64,000 nt of DNA from Apoda limacodes. Taxonomy: Eukaryota; Arthropoda; Insecta; Lepidoptera; Limacodidae. A program made the translations under genes and the position numbers. This document shows, one piece after another, positions 25,801 to 37,800 of the stretch. The stretch is taken from NCBI GenBank assembly GCA_946406115.1, contig OX291543.1, positions 23,834,815-23,898,814 on the forward strand. The letters are read 5' to 3'. The notes below the pieces were generated by a model. It saw nothing but the letters and a program-made list of their open reading frames with translations, was not told the origin of the DNA and made no database searches. The stretch's first letter is position 1. Each line of letters begins with the position of its first letter.

Positions 25801-28800
25801 AAGTTTAGAAATCACCAACCCTTTGGAAAAAAAATATTAAATGAGAGTTAATAAACAGAAAAATAAGTATTATGTGGTACTTTTATATGTTACAGGTTGA
25901 TTCTTCATACAATTAAAATATTTTTCTCTTACTTTAAAAAACATCTGGATAGTGCTCGGTAATTACTAATATTTTATACTGTGAGCATATTAGTATTTTT
26001 GGATATTTTCTTGTTTGACAACGGCAACATTGCTTTTCATCAGACACTGTGTATTGTCGGACGTTTGCCATACGTCCGTACCGAATCGACCGTTGGTGTA
26101 GCAAATCAGCGCGCCTATTCCGGCGAATCGGAACTTTGTTTTCATAACTGATTCGAGCCAGTCACTATACATACAATACTTCAATAGGTAAAATGATGTT
26201 TATCAAATTAGTTGTAGCTGACCATTCGTCTCACCCGCATTATGTCAGCGTGGTGGACTATGGCCTAAGCCTTCTTTAAGGAGAGGTCTGTGTACCTACA
26301 ATAGAGCGTACACGCCGCTCTACCATAATTTTATTTATCATGGAGTTTGAAACCCACGTGTTTAGTGTTCCATACCAAAATGGTAAAAATTAACCTTAGT
26401 GGTTTCTTTCAACCAATTTGGCACAGTTATAAAACCTGCAAGTTGCTTTCCTGCATACCTAAACGGGGTTTGAAATGGTGGCCGAAATTTGAAAGTGGGG
26501 TTAATGCGGTAAATGAAATGTGAGTTATGCAAACGGGCTTTATTTTCACATTCTCATATTTTTTCTTTTTAATTTTTTGTTGCATTACGACAGACATTAA
26601 GTCATGAAGTCCTAGTACATCGATCTAACAAATACACAAATCTTTTTAGAACTAAGAAATACATTATGATAAAATATAACTTACATAGAACAGTATATTT
26701 CGAATCGAGTGCAAAATGACGCTTTTTCTTACCTGAGGGAAAAAGCTAGTTTCGACGTGAGCTAAAGGCAAACAAAATGACAATGCGACGTGACATGAAG
26801 CGACCAGCACATTCTCGATTGTCTATCGATATATATATAATAATCTTTTTCTACATAAAAAGTTCCAAAATTCCATACAAACTCAGTTTCGAAAATCAAA
26901 CCTTTTGAGACCTCAGTGCGAAATAACTGGCAGAACTCTGGAATTCGAGACAAAAATGTATGGAAGTCTCACTTACCTCTCGAAACACGTGAATGTACTT
27001 ACATACATTTTAAACATTTTTTAAGTCAGTGCTTGTTTTGGCTTGTTAGACTGTTTTACCGACCGATAGACGCATTTTAATACAATCAAAAAAATTAAAA
27101 AATGTTGATTACGTTTCTGGTTACATAAAACTATACCTTTAGGTTGGAACCATCCTAGTAAGTATATAAAATACTTGTGGCAGGAGGTCCCGCTCTTCCA
27201 TAAACTTCTATTATTTTACAATGTTCTTAACAAAGACAATTAACTATAACAATGGTAAAAAAAACGGTTAAACAGTAGGTATAGCCACAGACATAAGAGT
27301 ACTATAATATTACAATATTTTGATTATAAAAAAATAAAGTGATATATATGTATATGATTGTTTATATAGACGTCATATTAATAAATATTTATAATAGTGT
27401 ATAAATATATGAAAATAAAGTGATAATAGTTTGATGCGTTGATGTATGTGTATGTGAACAGATAGTTACGAAGTTTGATCAAAATCGGTTCAGTAGTTTA
27501 GGAGTCTATCGCGGACAAACAACGTGACACGTAATTTGTATATATATAAATGTGTATTATGAAAAATTTAATTATTAAAATGAGGAATTTCTGTCTGTTT
27601 ATAGAGTGAAATCAGAATGCGCAGCTGTACCAGCCAACACCTCCTTATATAATGGTACATTTAAACGGGTTTTGAGACAAGTAAGTCTTTGGCACTTTTG
27701 AATAATTTGTGATTTCTCTGATATATTCAATAGAAAGCCATTATTAATTTTGCTGCAAGTTTACCTACCATGTAAAGCCAGCTTTACACGCGTTAGGGTA
27801 TACCTATAGGTACAGATAGATTGTACCTACAGATACGTGTATGTTAATGTTACAAAACTGTGCGTTTGCAAAACATATAACGTTCCGGTTTAACGGTACT
27901 AAAACGTGTTAGGTATACGGTCCGGTACAAGGCCTATCGTACCGTGGTTTATTGGACTTTTTTAGATTTACGTAACAAATAAAGTAAACCAAATGACTAC
28001 AATAAAACATTCAAGGGAGCTTATTACGAAAAGTCTGGAGTGTGTATGTATAGGAGTAGGTACAGTGCGGGTTCAGATCTTTCTCTCCCGCGAAGGCTTA
28101 GGTTGTGAAATAGGTTCCTTGCAGTCCCTATAGTATGGGGGTTCTTTAAGAAATAAGTGATTACATTTTTAAAGGGTCGGCAACGCGCGATTGCTGATTC
28201 GATTATTGCCAGCATCCATAGGCTAGCTTGTTTGACACATTAGCGGTATAAAAAAATATAAAAAAGGTATGTACTTCATCAAAATCGGTTGAGTAGTCCC
28301 AAAACATGGACTGTTAGGAGTATAATATTAGTACCTACTATCACTAGACCACGTTGTCGTTTAAACGGCGCAATTCTAACGCGGAACTAATTATGTGAAT
28401 GTTACCCGACGTCTTCTAACTCTAAACCACCGTGTGACAAACAAGCAAAGGGCCCGCTTAGGTCACCGTAAAACTCCATTAAAAGATGGTGTTTATTTTT
28501 TAAAATTTATAATTATTTCAAATACGGATTTCGTCGCTGTCTTAGCCAACGTTCGAAACCTTCAGTACAGACTAAAAATGAAAGAAATGTTTTTTTTTAA
28601 ATGCGCCCCCTTTTGTTAATTAATTACTCACCTGTCAAGTTGGATTATTTCCAATGACATAAACGATTAATTTTTATATTTAACTGTCCGTGTTAAAATA
28701 AACTGTCATAGGAAGTTAAAGAGATTTGGAACACAGCCTTAGTAACATTCAAATTATTAAACTTACACCACTCCCCATTGAACACACGTGGTGGCCAATA

Positions 28801-31800
28801 ATAACGCTTCGGCTCCAAATAAAAAATAAAGGCTACAAATTTTTCTAACATATTTTTGTCATGTACAGCCTGAAGGTGTGGTGACCTTCGACTGGACGCC
28901 TCAGGAACAGGCGTACGTCTTGTCGGGGTACTTTTGGGGGTACGCCATCACGAGTTTGGTAGGAGGCACCGCGGCAGAGATGTGGGGTCCAAGGAAAGTA
29001 GTGTTTTTCACTATGCTGGTCAGTGCCATTTTAACTGCCCTCAGCCCGCAGGCTGCAAGGTGGCACTACTTGGTCCTGGTCGCCGTCAGATTTGTCATTG
29101 GACTTGTTGCGGTTAGTTTTTACAAGTAACTATTAATTTATTTAATAATTGATTATTGAAAATTGCAACATTACAGTTAATAAAAAACAATTTGTTACAA
29201 CATTTTTATGTACGATCGAGTATTATATGGCTCAGAAAGGAACGGGCCGTATTTCACAAACAGTTTTCTTTCACCTAGGTTACTGGAAAACAGTTGGAGC
29301 AGTCTCGGTAAAAAACCTATAGGTCGTCCATTAATAACATAAGGATCTCGAGGAGGAGGGGAGTTACGGGAATCTCTATAAGGTCTCATTTCGCGGGGAG
29401 GGGGGTAAAAGCCATTCTTACTATAATGCTTTAATTCAAATCAAAATTCACCAAGGACCACGCTTCAAACGTACCCATTAGGTACTAAGCCGACGCGTAC
29501 TTTGCACGCCGCCGTTGGACAAAGAAGAATAGAGAGAGTGGCAGATGTGTCCTCTCTTGTCTTAAGAGCGTTTTGCAATGTGAAGTGTGTTGGTGACGTA
29601 AGGCTGACATAGAGGCAACAATTCTCTATGAAGAGCCATTGAGAATACTATGGCAATGTCCACAAATTAGCTAGGTGCCGGAAGATAGTTTTCTACAATA
29701 GCTTTTGTTCCAGTTTTGGGTATAAGATTTACCAGAGATAATTTCTAAGCAGTGGGGTATTGCCCAGTGATGAAGATAATGTTAAATCAAGTTATTGGAT
29801 CTATCAATTCGTCAACATAATCTATATATATATAAAAATAAAATGCTGTTCGTTAGTCTGAATAAAACTCGAGAACGGCTGGACAGATTTGAATAATTCT
29901 TTTTTGTTGCGTTTGTTATTGTTAAGGCAAGGTTCAAAAGGTTAGAAAAAGGGTCAAGTGCGAGTCGGACTCTTAGTCACGCCATCACGCGTGAACGGCT
30001 AGACCGATTTCGCTTATTCTTTTTCTGTTGTGTTTGTTAGTGTTAGGGCAAGGTTTTTATGAAAGAAAAAAACGGTCAAGTGCGAGACGGACTCGCGCAC
30101 TAAGGGTAAACCGATTTTAATGAAATTTTGGTAAGTTGTTATTCACACGCCGGGGAAGGTTTCTGAGAAAGAAAAAAGGGGTAAAGTGCGAGCCGGACAG
30201 GATCAAGTACAAGTCGGACTCGCGCAATAAGGGTAAACCGATTTTAATGAAATTTTGGTAACCAATTGTTTCTGTCTAAGCCCGAAATTGTCTCCATAAA
30301 AAGCTTAGTAAAAACGTAGTCATTAAGTTCTCTTTGAAGCTTAGCGTACGGGGATATGATGCCTGACAGTGATAGGTAAATTGCCTACAGCTGCATAATA
30401 AAGTGTGAGCCAGCATCTAGGCAGACTATGCTAGCCACATATAATTATGTGTTGGTCTTTTTTGTGTACATTCATAATAACAGGAAAATATTGTGTATTA
30501 AAAACCCAGGTACTGTTTCGTATAAAAAATTCGTTTTCAAAGAAGTATTGAAATTAAATTGATTAACAGCTTGAAGACAATTGTAGTGATTAATATTATT
30601 TTCCTGTTCACCAAATCATTACTTCATTCGTCTAATATCCTGCCCGCAAAGGTAAAGCGTGTCTATTGTCTATTTTATATTACATACTGTTACATACTAA
30701 GCACGTCCATTTATGATGCTTGCTTTTCTATGAAACAGGTCCTAATTATTTTCAATAGTAAATATAGGAGTCATCAAGTACTTAAGTAGTATATTACATT
30801 TAACTACGAAGTTCTACTGAAAATTAAAGTCTTTGAAAAGATAAAATACGCAGGTAGACAAATGGAGCGTAAGGATATACAAAACCAAATTTCAGTTCAA
30901 ATGGTTGCATACACACGGGGCGTGAGGAGGTAACTAACTAAATCACAGCTTAAATAATTTTGTATATTACCAAAGCGGCAATCAAGCTTACGGCCCACCT
31001 GATGTTAAGTATAAAAAACCAAATTTCAGATAAATGGTTGCGCACACATAAAGCCTAGATAACAAACCGAATTTCAGATCAAATGGTTGCACAAACATAA
31101 AACTTAAAGAGATAACGAACCCAATTACAGCCTAGTAGTTGCACATACATAAATTATGAAGAGATGACAAACCAAATTTCTGCTCAAGTGGTTGCACTTC
31201 GAAAAGCGTAAAGAGATTACAAACCAAGTTTAAGCTCAAATGGTTGCATATTTAAAGCATGAAGAGATATTCGTAACGAACCAAACTTTATCTCAAATGC
31301 AACAAGATCACGGGGCGTGAAAAGGTATCGTCAGAAAGTCAAATTCCATTTCGAATTTACAATATTCGTATACACAACCAACATATTTTTTTATCTATTT
31401 AATCTATCTATATAATACCATTAAACGAGCAATTCTTGTATATATAATCTGAATCTCGGAAACGGCTCCAACGATTTTCATGAAATTTAGTATACGGGGG
31501 GTTTCGGGGGCGATAAATTGATCTAGTAAGGTTTCATTTTCAGAAAACGTCCTTTTATCTGTGTTTTAAGGCAATGATAAACTGAAAAAAAATGACTTTT
31601 CCTGACATCTATTGGTGAGTAGTAATACTATTATTTTAATTGACACAGCAACGATAAAGCTACTTAACAATAGATGGCGGTGTTAAGAAAAAACGAGCGT
31701 AGCTTGATCCTCCAGGTACTGCTTTTTAAACGAGCAATTTTTGTATATATATAATCTGAATCTCGAAAACGGCTCCAACGATTTTCATGAAATTTAGTAT

Positions 31801-34800
31801 GCAGGGGGTTTCGAGGGCGATAAATCGATCTAGCTAGGTTTCATTTTTAGAAAACGGCGTTCTATCCATGTTTTCAGGCAATGATAAACTGAACAACTCT
31901 TCCTTTTCCTGACATGTATTGGCGATTAGCAATACTATTATTTTTACAGACAAAGCAACACTAAAGCTACTTGTCAATAGATGGCGTTTTTAATAAAAAA
32001 CGAGCAATGCTCGGTCTTCCAAGTACTTTTATTTAGCGCAAAAATCTGTCCTTATTATATGACCACAAAATAAGTTGCGGTGCAAATGCATTAAATGTTT
32101 TTGTGAGAAATATGCAATTGTTTCTTATAATATAAACAATGATCAATTTACCTGCTCGACTAATTTATTATGTTTAGTTTTTGCACGTTTAAAAAAAATT
32201 CGACAGAGAGAATGTTATTTTAGTTAAGATGACTTATATAATAACATTTGGATATAATGTTTGGTATCTATAACTTTACGGCTAAAATCTCTAATAAGTG
32301 GCTGAATAATGTGGATGAGCCACATTATAGTGTCCGGCATTGTCAGCCTCTTCTCATCAACCAACCAATTAAGCCCTCCCTACAGTTGGAGAACTATTTG
32401 TTAAAATAAGTAATAAAATGAAAGAGGAAGTGTAATGTCCAAAAATATTTGTTAATATGCCTATAAAAAAATGAGGAATTAAGTCATAAATATTTTGTAG
32501 GGATTCTTGTTCCCGGCTCTTCACGCATTGGTGGCTCATTGGGCTACTCCTGAGGAAAAAGGCAAATTTGTCAGCGCCCTGCTAGGTGGAGCAATCGGGA
32601 CTGTCGTCACGTGGTCCCTTACTGGGCCACTAATTGAGAACTTCGGGTGGGACTCAGCCTTCTACGTACCAGGTAAAGTATTTAGAAATTTAATACTTAA
32701 CTACAATCAAATCATAGTAGATAATTATCGAGCATTTCTATATATATGTTTTTACGTTTGTTACCATGCTGTTTCCTCAGCCGTCTCCACTGCAGAGGCT
32801 CAGGTCTCCCATAGGAAAAAGGAGGCTATGGCCATAGTCTATCAAGCAGTCTCAGTGCGGATGGCCTCTGACTTGGCTTAGCGACTTCTATCTTATATGT
32901 CAACTGCCAGGAAACAATTACAACTCTCAACAAGTATCGTTCAATATTAACTCAACTTGGATAAGATTGGACCCTGGTGATTCCTCGTACCAAATTCAGA
33001 AAGTTGAAACTATTTGCATGTCAAGTTTCGGAAAAAAAATACCTACGAGTTTGTCTGGCATACAGATGAACAACCACGTCAAAGTACGTAGAGCGCGGCG
33101 CGGTGGCGTGCCAGTAAGTAAGTAGGTTAACTTCAATACAGCATCGGTCACAAAATTTTAACGCAAAATGCTGTATGCAAGACTGCCGCCGCACCGCCGC
33201 AAATGCGAGGCAAGTGCGTCCCCAACCACGATAAGGACTCCACCAGCTGCGAGCTGTTTGGTGGACAACACCCGTTCCCTCACCGCACAGCCTCACCGCA
33301 ACGATGTATAACCGTTTGACGCCAGTTGATTTAGGTACTTTATACACCTCTAGATACTATGTAGTAGTATGTAGGAGTAAATAAATAATGTAGATTTCTT
33401 AAAATATCGTAGTTTCTTATTCAGGTCCCTCGCGTGGCATCGTCATGTCTTGAATTTAAATTACGTATACTATTTCTATTAGGTACATCTTTTGCAATCA
33501 ACTTTCGATAAAACCTAAAGAATACGATAATAATATATTCCTGTTTAACATAAAATTGCATAAAGTTGTATTTATTCAATTGGCGAGTTGATCAAGCGTC
33601 CGTGTCAGCAAAGAAACAAAATGTTACTTATCGTTGCAATAAATTTTACAAACGAATTGATGCAATAAACCTCTAATGAAAAATTAGGAAACTTGCTCTT
33701 ACTCGATATTTTTTTTGTCAAAAACCTATTTTTATAAAAGCTTTTACTTAACTTGCTTCGTTGTCTGACCTTATGCGTCAAACCTTCCTGGATCGTCCTG
33801 CAATTGGATTCACGTGAAACTCCAATATTGTAAAAGGTGTCTATTGGATTTCCGTTTAGTAGTTACTAACTTCTTGTTATCTAATTGTGCTACTGCCATT
33901 TTGTTTTCACTCTGGGTTCACGTTACAATGCAATATTAAAAAAATTTTCGTCTGTGTGGCTCAAGTCAATAAAGTAAATTTCAACTTGACTAGGACATGC
34001 ATATATGTATAATATGTAGTTATTTACAAAAATAAGTATATCTATGTAGTTGTATCCGTTGCGTAATATTCGTACTACAAGCCCCGTTTAGTTTGGGACC
34101 AGACGGCGCTGTGTGATTTGTCCAAAATTATTGTTATATTAAATTATGATACTTATGGGTGTGTGGCCAGCCGCTAACTCTTTTCTTGGTAATAGAACCG
34201 TGAAGAAATACGTGCATTCATGAGATTAATGTTATAAAGAGGAAAGATTTGATTCTTTGTTTGTTTTTATTGAACAGGCTCCGAAACTACAGGACCGATA
34301 TGAAAAATTCTTTATTATAGATTTGATTAATTGATTTAACTTTGGAAGAGCAACTTATTTAAGTATCTGAAATTGCTGATCTTAAAACCATTAAAATTAG
34401 TTATAAAGATAAGAATTCCAAATAAACCTAAAAAAATAAAATAAACCATGGCAAATAGAGTTCCTGCTAGAAATGATAAATCAAAAATAAAAAAATGGGG
34501 TTGAATTACGTACACATTTTATTCTATTTCGCCTCCGTAAGACCTTCTGATATATTCCACTTTCCATAGCATGGTGCGTATCATTTTATAATTCTATTTT
34601 TAAAGAAATTTATATAATTGTATAAAATCAGTATTTATACTTACGTCAGATATAATTTACATCTTCAAATCTAAATAATTATTATCTTCATTGTGTTCAG
34701 GGCCGCAAGTTAGTAAAAACCCAGGTATTTCACGCACCATGCTATATGAAATGGAGTATAGTTTGTTGATTTGTCTTTGACAGGGGAAACTATAGGGGTA

Positions 34801-37800
34801 TTATTACAAATAGTAGTAGATAGAGTTCCAGCAAGAAATATTAATTAAAACATTAAAAAAGATTATGTTAGAATTCCGTACACATGTCTATCTCTATTAT
34901 CTGCTAACGACCTTCTGATAGTCATAAACCTTAAGGGCTAGCCTTCGTATTGACCTATAAACAAAGGTCACAACCTTCAAATCTAATGGCTGTAAGGGCA
35001 ATATCTGTAATTCCTCACAAAGCACGTACTGTCGTAAAATTCGTCATTTTTGCAATATCAGAAGGTTATTACTACTACCTAAGCACATCTAAATGTACCC
35101 TTGAAGGTTGTTTATTTCGTTAATGACGGAAATGACTACTATTCAAAAAGTGTTTTGTCCCATAAAGTAAAATTACTTGTTTATGAATTCGCTACGCGGG
35201 TCACGGATGTATCACGCGAATTCGGCTTGAGTCTTCAAGTTTAACTATAGTATAAGATCCCGATATACAACGACCTTCACCGAGATGTTTATTTGATGAA
35301 ACGTATTTGCCTAACAAATTTCAGTCCAGGATATAATTAATTAAAAAAAAAAAAATTTTATACATTTCACCGGTTTCATTATTAGACAAATTCTTTACCA
35401 ATCGAAATTATGAAGCCCATAGAATATGGAAATAGGCTCGTTTATGCTGTGTATCATTTTGGAGTAGTTTATTATTAAAATAGAGGAATAGTTATTTTTT
35501 TTTTATCAATTAATTAGTTATGTGTGTATATTTTATTAGTGACACTAAAGTATATATGCATTTTTGTAAAAAAGAAGGTTATAGTAATACATATATAATA
35601 CTAACCTTGCAAATATTATCTTTATTATTAAAGACAAAATAACAAACAACAATTTAAAAAAACTTCTGTTTATTGTAAAAAATTATAAATACATTTTTTT
35701 TTTAATTTTTTAAAATTATTCAGGTTTCGAGTCATCGGACGTATAACTTTGATCTCCAACTTCTGAACCTTCTACGTCATAACTCTCTGTTTCAGTTCTT
35801 TCGACAATGTCTTCTATCTTTAAAGGTGTATGATCCCCAATGAATCCTACTGGTTTTAAATATTCATCTAAGAACCAACCGTAGTTCTCAGGCTGATTTT
35901 TACGCATAATGGATCCGAAAATAGTTCGTAAAATTTTCTGAATTAATGATATCCAGAATGGTGGTATGGAGTTGGCAGTCGCTGTCTTCTTTGGCAGAGT
36001 AGTTTTTCATAAAAATGCGATATCTCGCATCATTCACGTTGGTGCAGTTCTTAATACCATTAATACTAGCCGTAAATTCTTGAACGGTCTTCATTTTTTG
36101 ATTAATCTGTTAATGATGCAAAAACTGTTTGATATTTTCATTTTTTGAAAAGGTTTTACTTTTCCTTTATTATAAAAAGGTGCCGTGTTATATTTTTTAT
36201 TCAAAACGGTCACTTTTTTATAACACGTGGTATGATAACCTACAAATTCAAGTGACGCACTGGGTAGCTCAACAACATTGCATTTATAGTTTTTTCTTTT
36301 ACGAAAAGTTAACTTTAATACACAATTTTTAAAAGTTTCACCATTAAAATTAATTACATCATCATCCGAATCACACAAGAAACAATTTTTTGCTATTTTT
36401 TTCAACAATAAATAATAGCACGTATTTTCAATTGTATCTATAGCGACAATCTACTCCAAAATGATACACAGCATATTTATTTATTTCAGCAGACACCTGC
36501 ATCACTCACACTTATCCAACACGTGAAACAGGGATAAAAAACCTATTTTATTTACATTTAAAAACTTATTCGGGGTACTGAGAGATCAAAGTGTTGAGTA
36601 AGCGGCTTGCCTGGAGGATGGAAGCGTGTCGGGCGTGTTCGGTGCGGGCCGGAGGCGCCGTAAGCAGGGGCCGCACGCGACGCATAGGGCCCAGCTGACC
36701 AACCCTTGGTTCCACCACGCTTGGGCTGTCTATATAAAACAAGATAGATGTGCTCAAGGAGTACCATCTTACGCCTTAGCTCTAGGGTGTCCACTCCAAC
36801 CATTCCCTCCACGAACAGCTATCCTTTTCATTTTCAAGAACAAATGGCATGCGCACTCTCTTTATTTAAATGGACGGATTTCAAACAGCTACTATGCTGT
36901 GTTCTGTTCTATCGCATGGGATGGCCGGTTGGGACCTCTCAATCACATATTCACTCGCAGCAATCTTTCACTTTTCAAAATTCGACAACCGGAATTCGGG
37001 ACTGATTTTTAGCAGGCAACCCTATACCACCATGTTCATAATAAAATAATCTTTATTTTCATTTAAATTTAATTTAATAATCAGACCGGTGCCAAATGCT
37101 AGTATCGATTTACCTGTTTATACTTGGCTACCCGAGATTTGTGACCGGAAAAAAATAGGCAACCTAACGTTTGCATATTCTATGGGCTTCATACTTCCGA
37201 TTGGTATGGAATTTGTCTAATAATCAAACCGGTGAAATGTTTTAATTTTTAATTAATGATATCCTGGACTGAAATTTGTTAGGCAACCCATATGCAATAT
37301 ATTTATTGACATATTAAATTAAATATAAAATACGTTTCTTCAAATAAACATATTGGTGAAGGTCGTTGTATATCGGGATCTTAGACTACTACTATAGGCG
37401 GTAGAATCTTTAACGTTATGCAACGCCTTCTTCGTTAAGCCAAGCGATGTTTTTTTTTAATGCTTGCTTATTGGTCTTAGTAAAGTAAATGTTTTTGTTT
37501 TCTTATTGGAAAAACATAGGGATAATGATTTGCAGATAAAAAAAACGGATTGCACTCCTGGAGTACCGGCAGAAGTGAAAACATACTAGCTATTTTATTT
37601 CCCATCACTTCGTGTATACGAATTATACATATTTATACATATTCATCATATTATATTTATCATATTATATATATTCATACATATTTATTTATTATAAATA
37701 ATAATGTTTGTTTATTTACTTTTTTGACGTAGTATATTTAACATCTCAATCTGACATAGAATTAAAATCCCATATCCAACTTCAGTGTACTACTCATAAT

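Larger units (their letters stand above)
22891..27604 (+). other. SLC17 intron rich in repeats
   Basis: Intron between exons 1 and 2. It contains a tRNA-derived SINE (23271-23530), a repeat pair (23540-23655 and 26697-26775), an R4 copy (24345-24540), an R2 copy (24605-24912), a small diverged tandem repeat (24916-25125) and a SINE-body scrap near 26235-26290. ORFs of 60-110 codons within it lack recognisable domains. Confidence 0.8.
29112..32500 (+). other. SLC17 intron with three tandem-repeat arrays
   Basis: Contains arrays at 29866-30265, 30840-31335 and 31414-32035 (listed separately). The rest is AT-rich. At 29340-29410 there is a G/A-rich stretch 'ctcgaggaggaggggagtt'. No coding sequence is seen apart from ORFs without domains. 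Confidence 0.7.
35253..37383 (-). mobile_element. Composite DNA transposon-like element with long inverted repeats
   Basis: The left arm (from 35253) and the reverse complement of the right arm (from 37383) both read 'taagatcccgatatacaacg' and 'accttcacc..atgtttattt'. Both then continue through 'gcctaacaaatttcagtcca', 'catttcaccggttt.attat', 'tagacaaatt', 'accaatcg' and 'atgaagcccatagaatatg', over roughly 170 bp of match. The right arm has an extra 50 bp near 37295-37340. The innermost arm part ('tgctgtgtatcattttggag' at 35443) pairs with 36452-36475, so about 0.65 kb has been inserted into the right arm. A clear target duplication is not seen ('actatag' lies close to both ends). A broken minus-strand ORF is inside. 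The superfamily is not identified. Confidence 0.75.

Noticed and set aside
30840..31335. CRISPR-like alternation of repeat core and variable spacer
   Set aside because: The units are diverged in the core as well, the genome is eukaryotic, there are no cas genes, and a LINE tail interrupts the array. It is an old tandem repeat.
32673..32881. Extension of the SLC17 exon 4 ORF beyond 32672
   Set aside because: Homology stops exactly at a GTAAAG donor, and the continuation contains SINE-like text; the following exon at 39068 restores the family sequence.
33021..33347. 108-codon minus-strand ORF in a GC-richer intronic stretch
   Set aside because: No domain is recognisable; the sequence resembles dispersed non-coding repeat text, and it lies within a confirmed SLC17 intron on the other strand.
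36626..37012. 128-codon plus-strand ORF in the GC-rich insert
   Set aside because: High GC lowers stop frequency on all frames. There is an equally open frame on the other strand, and neither shows a clear domain.
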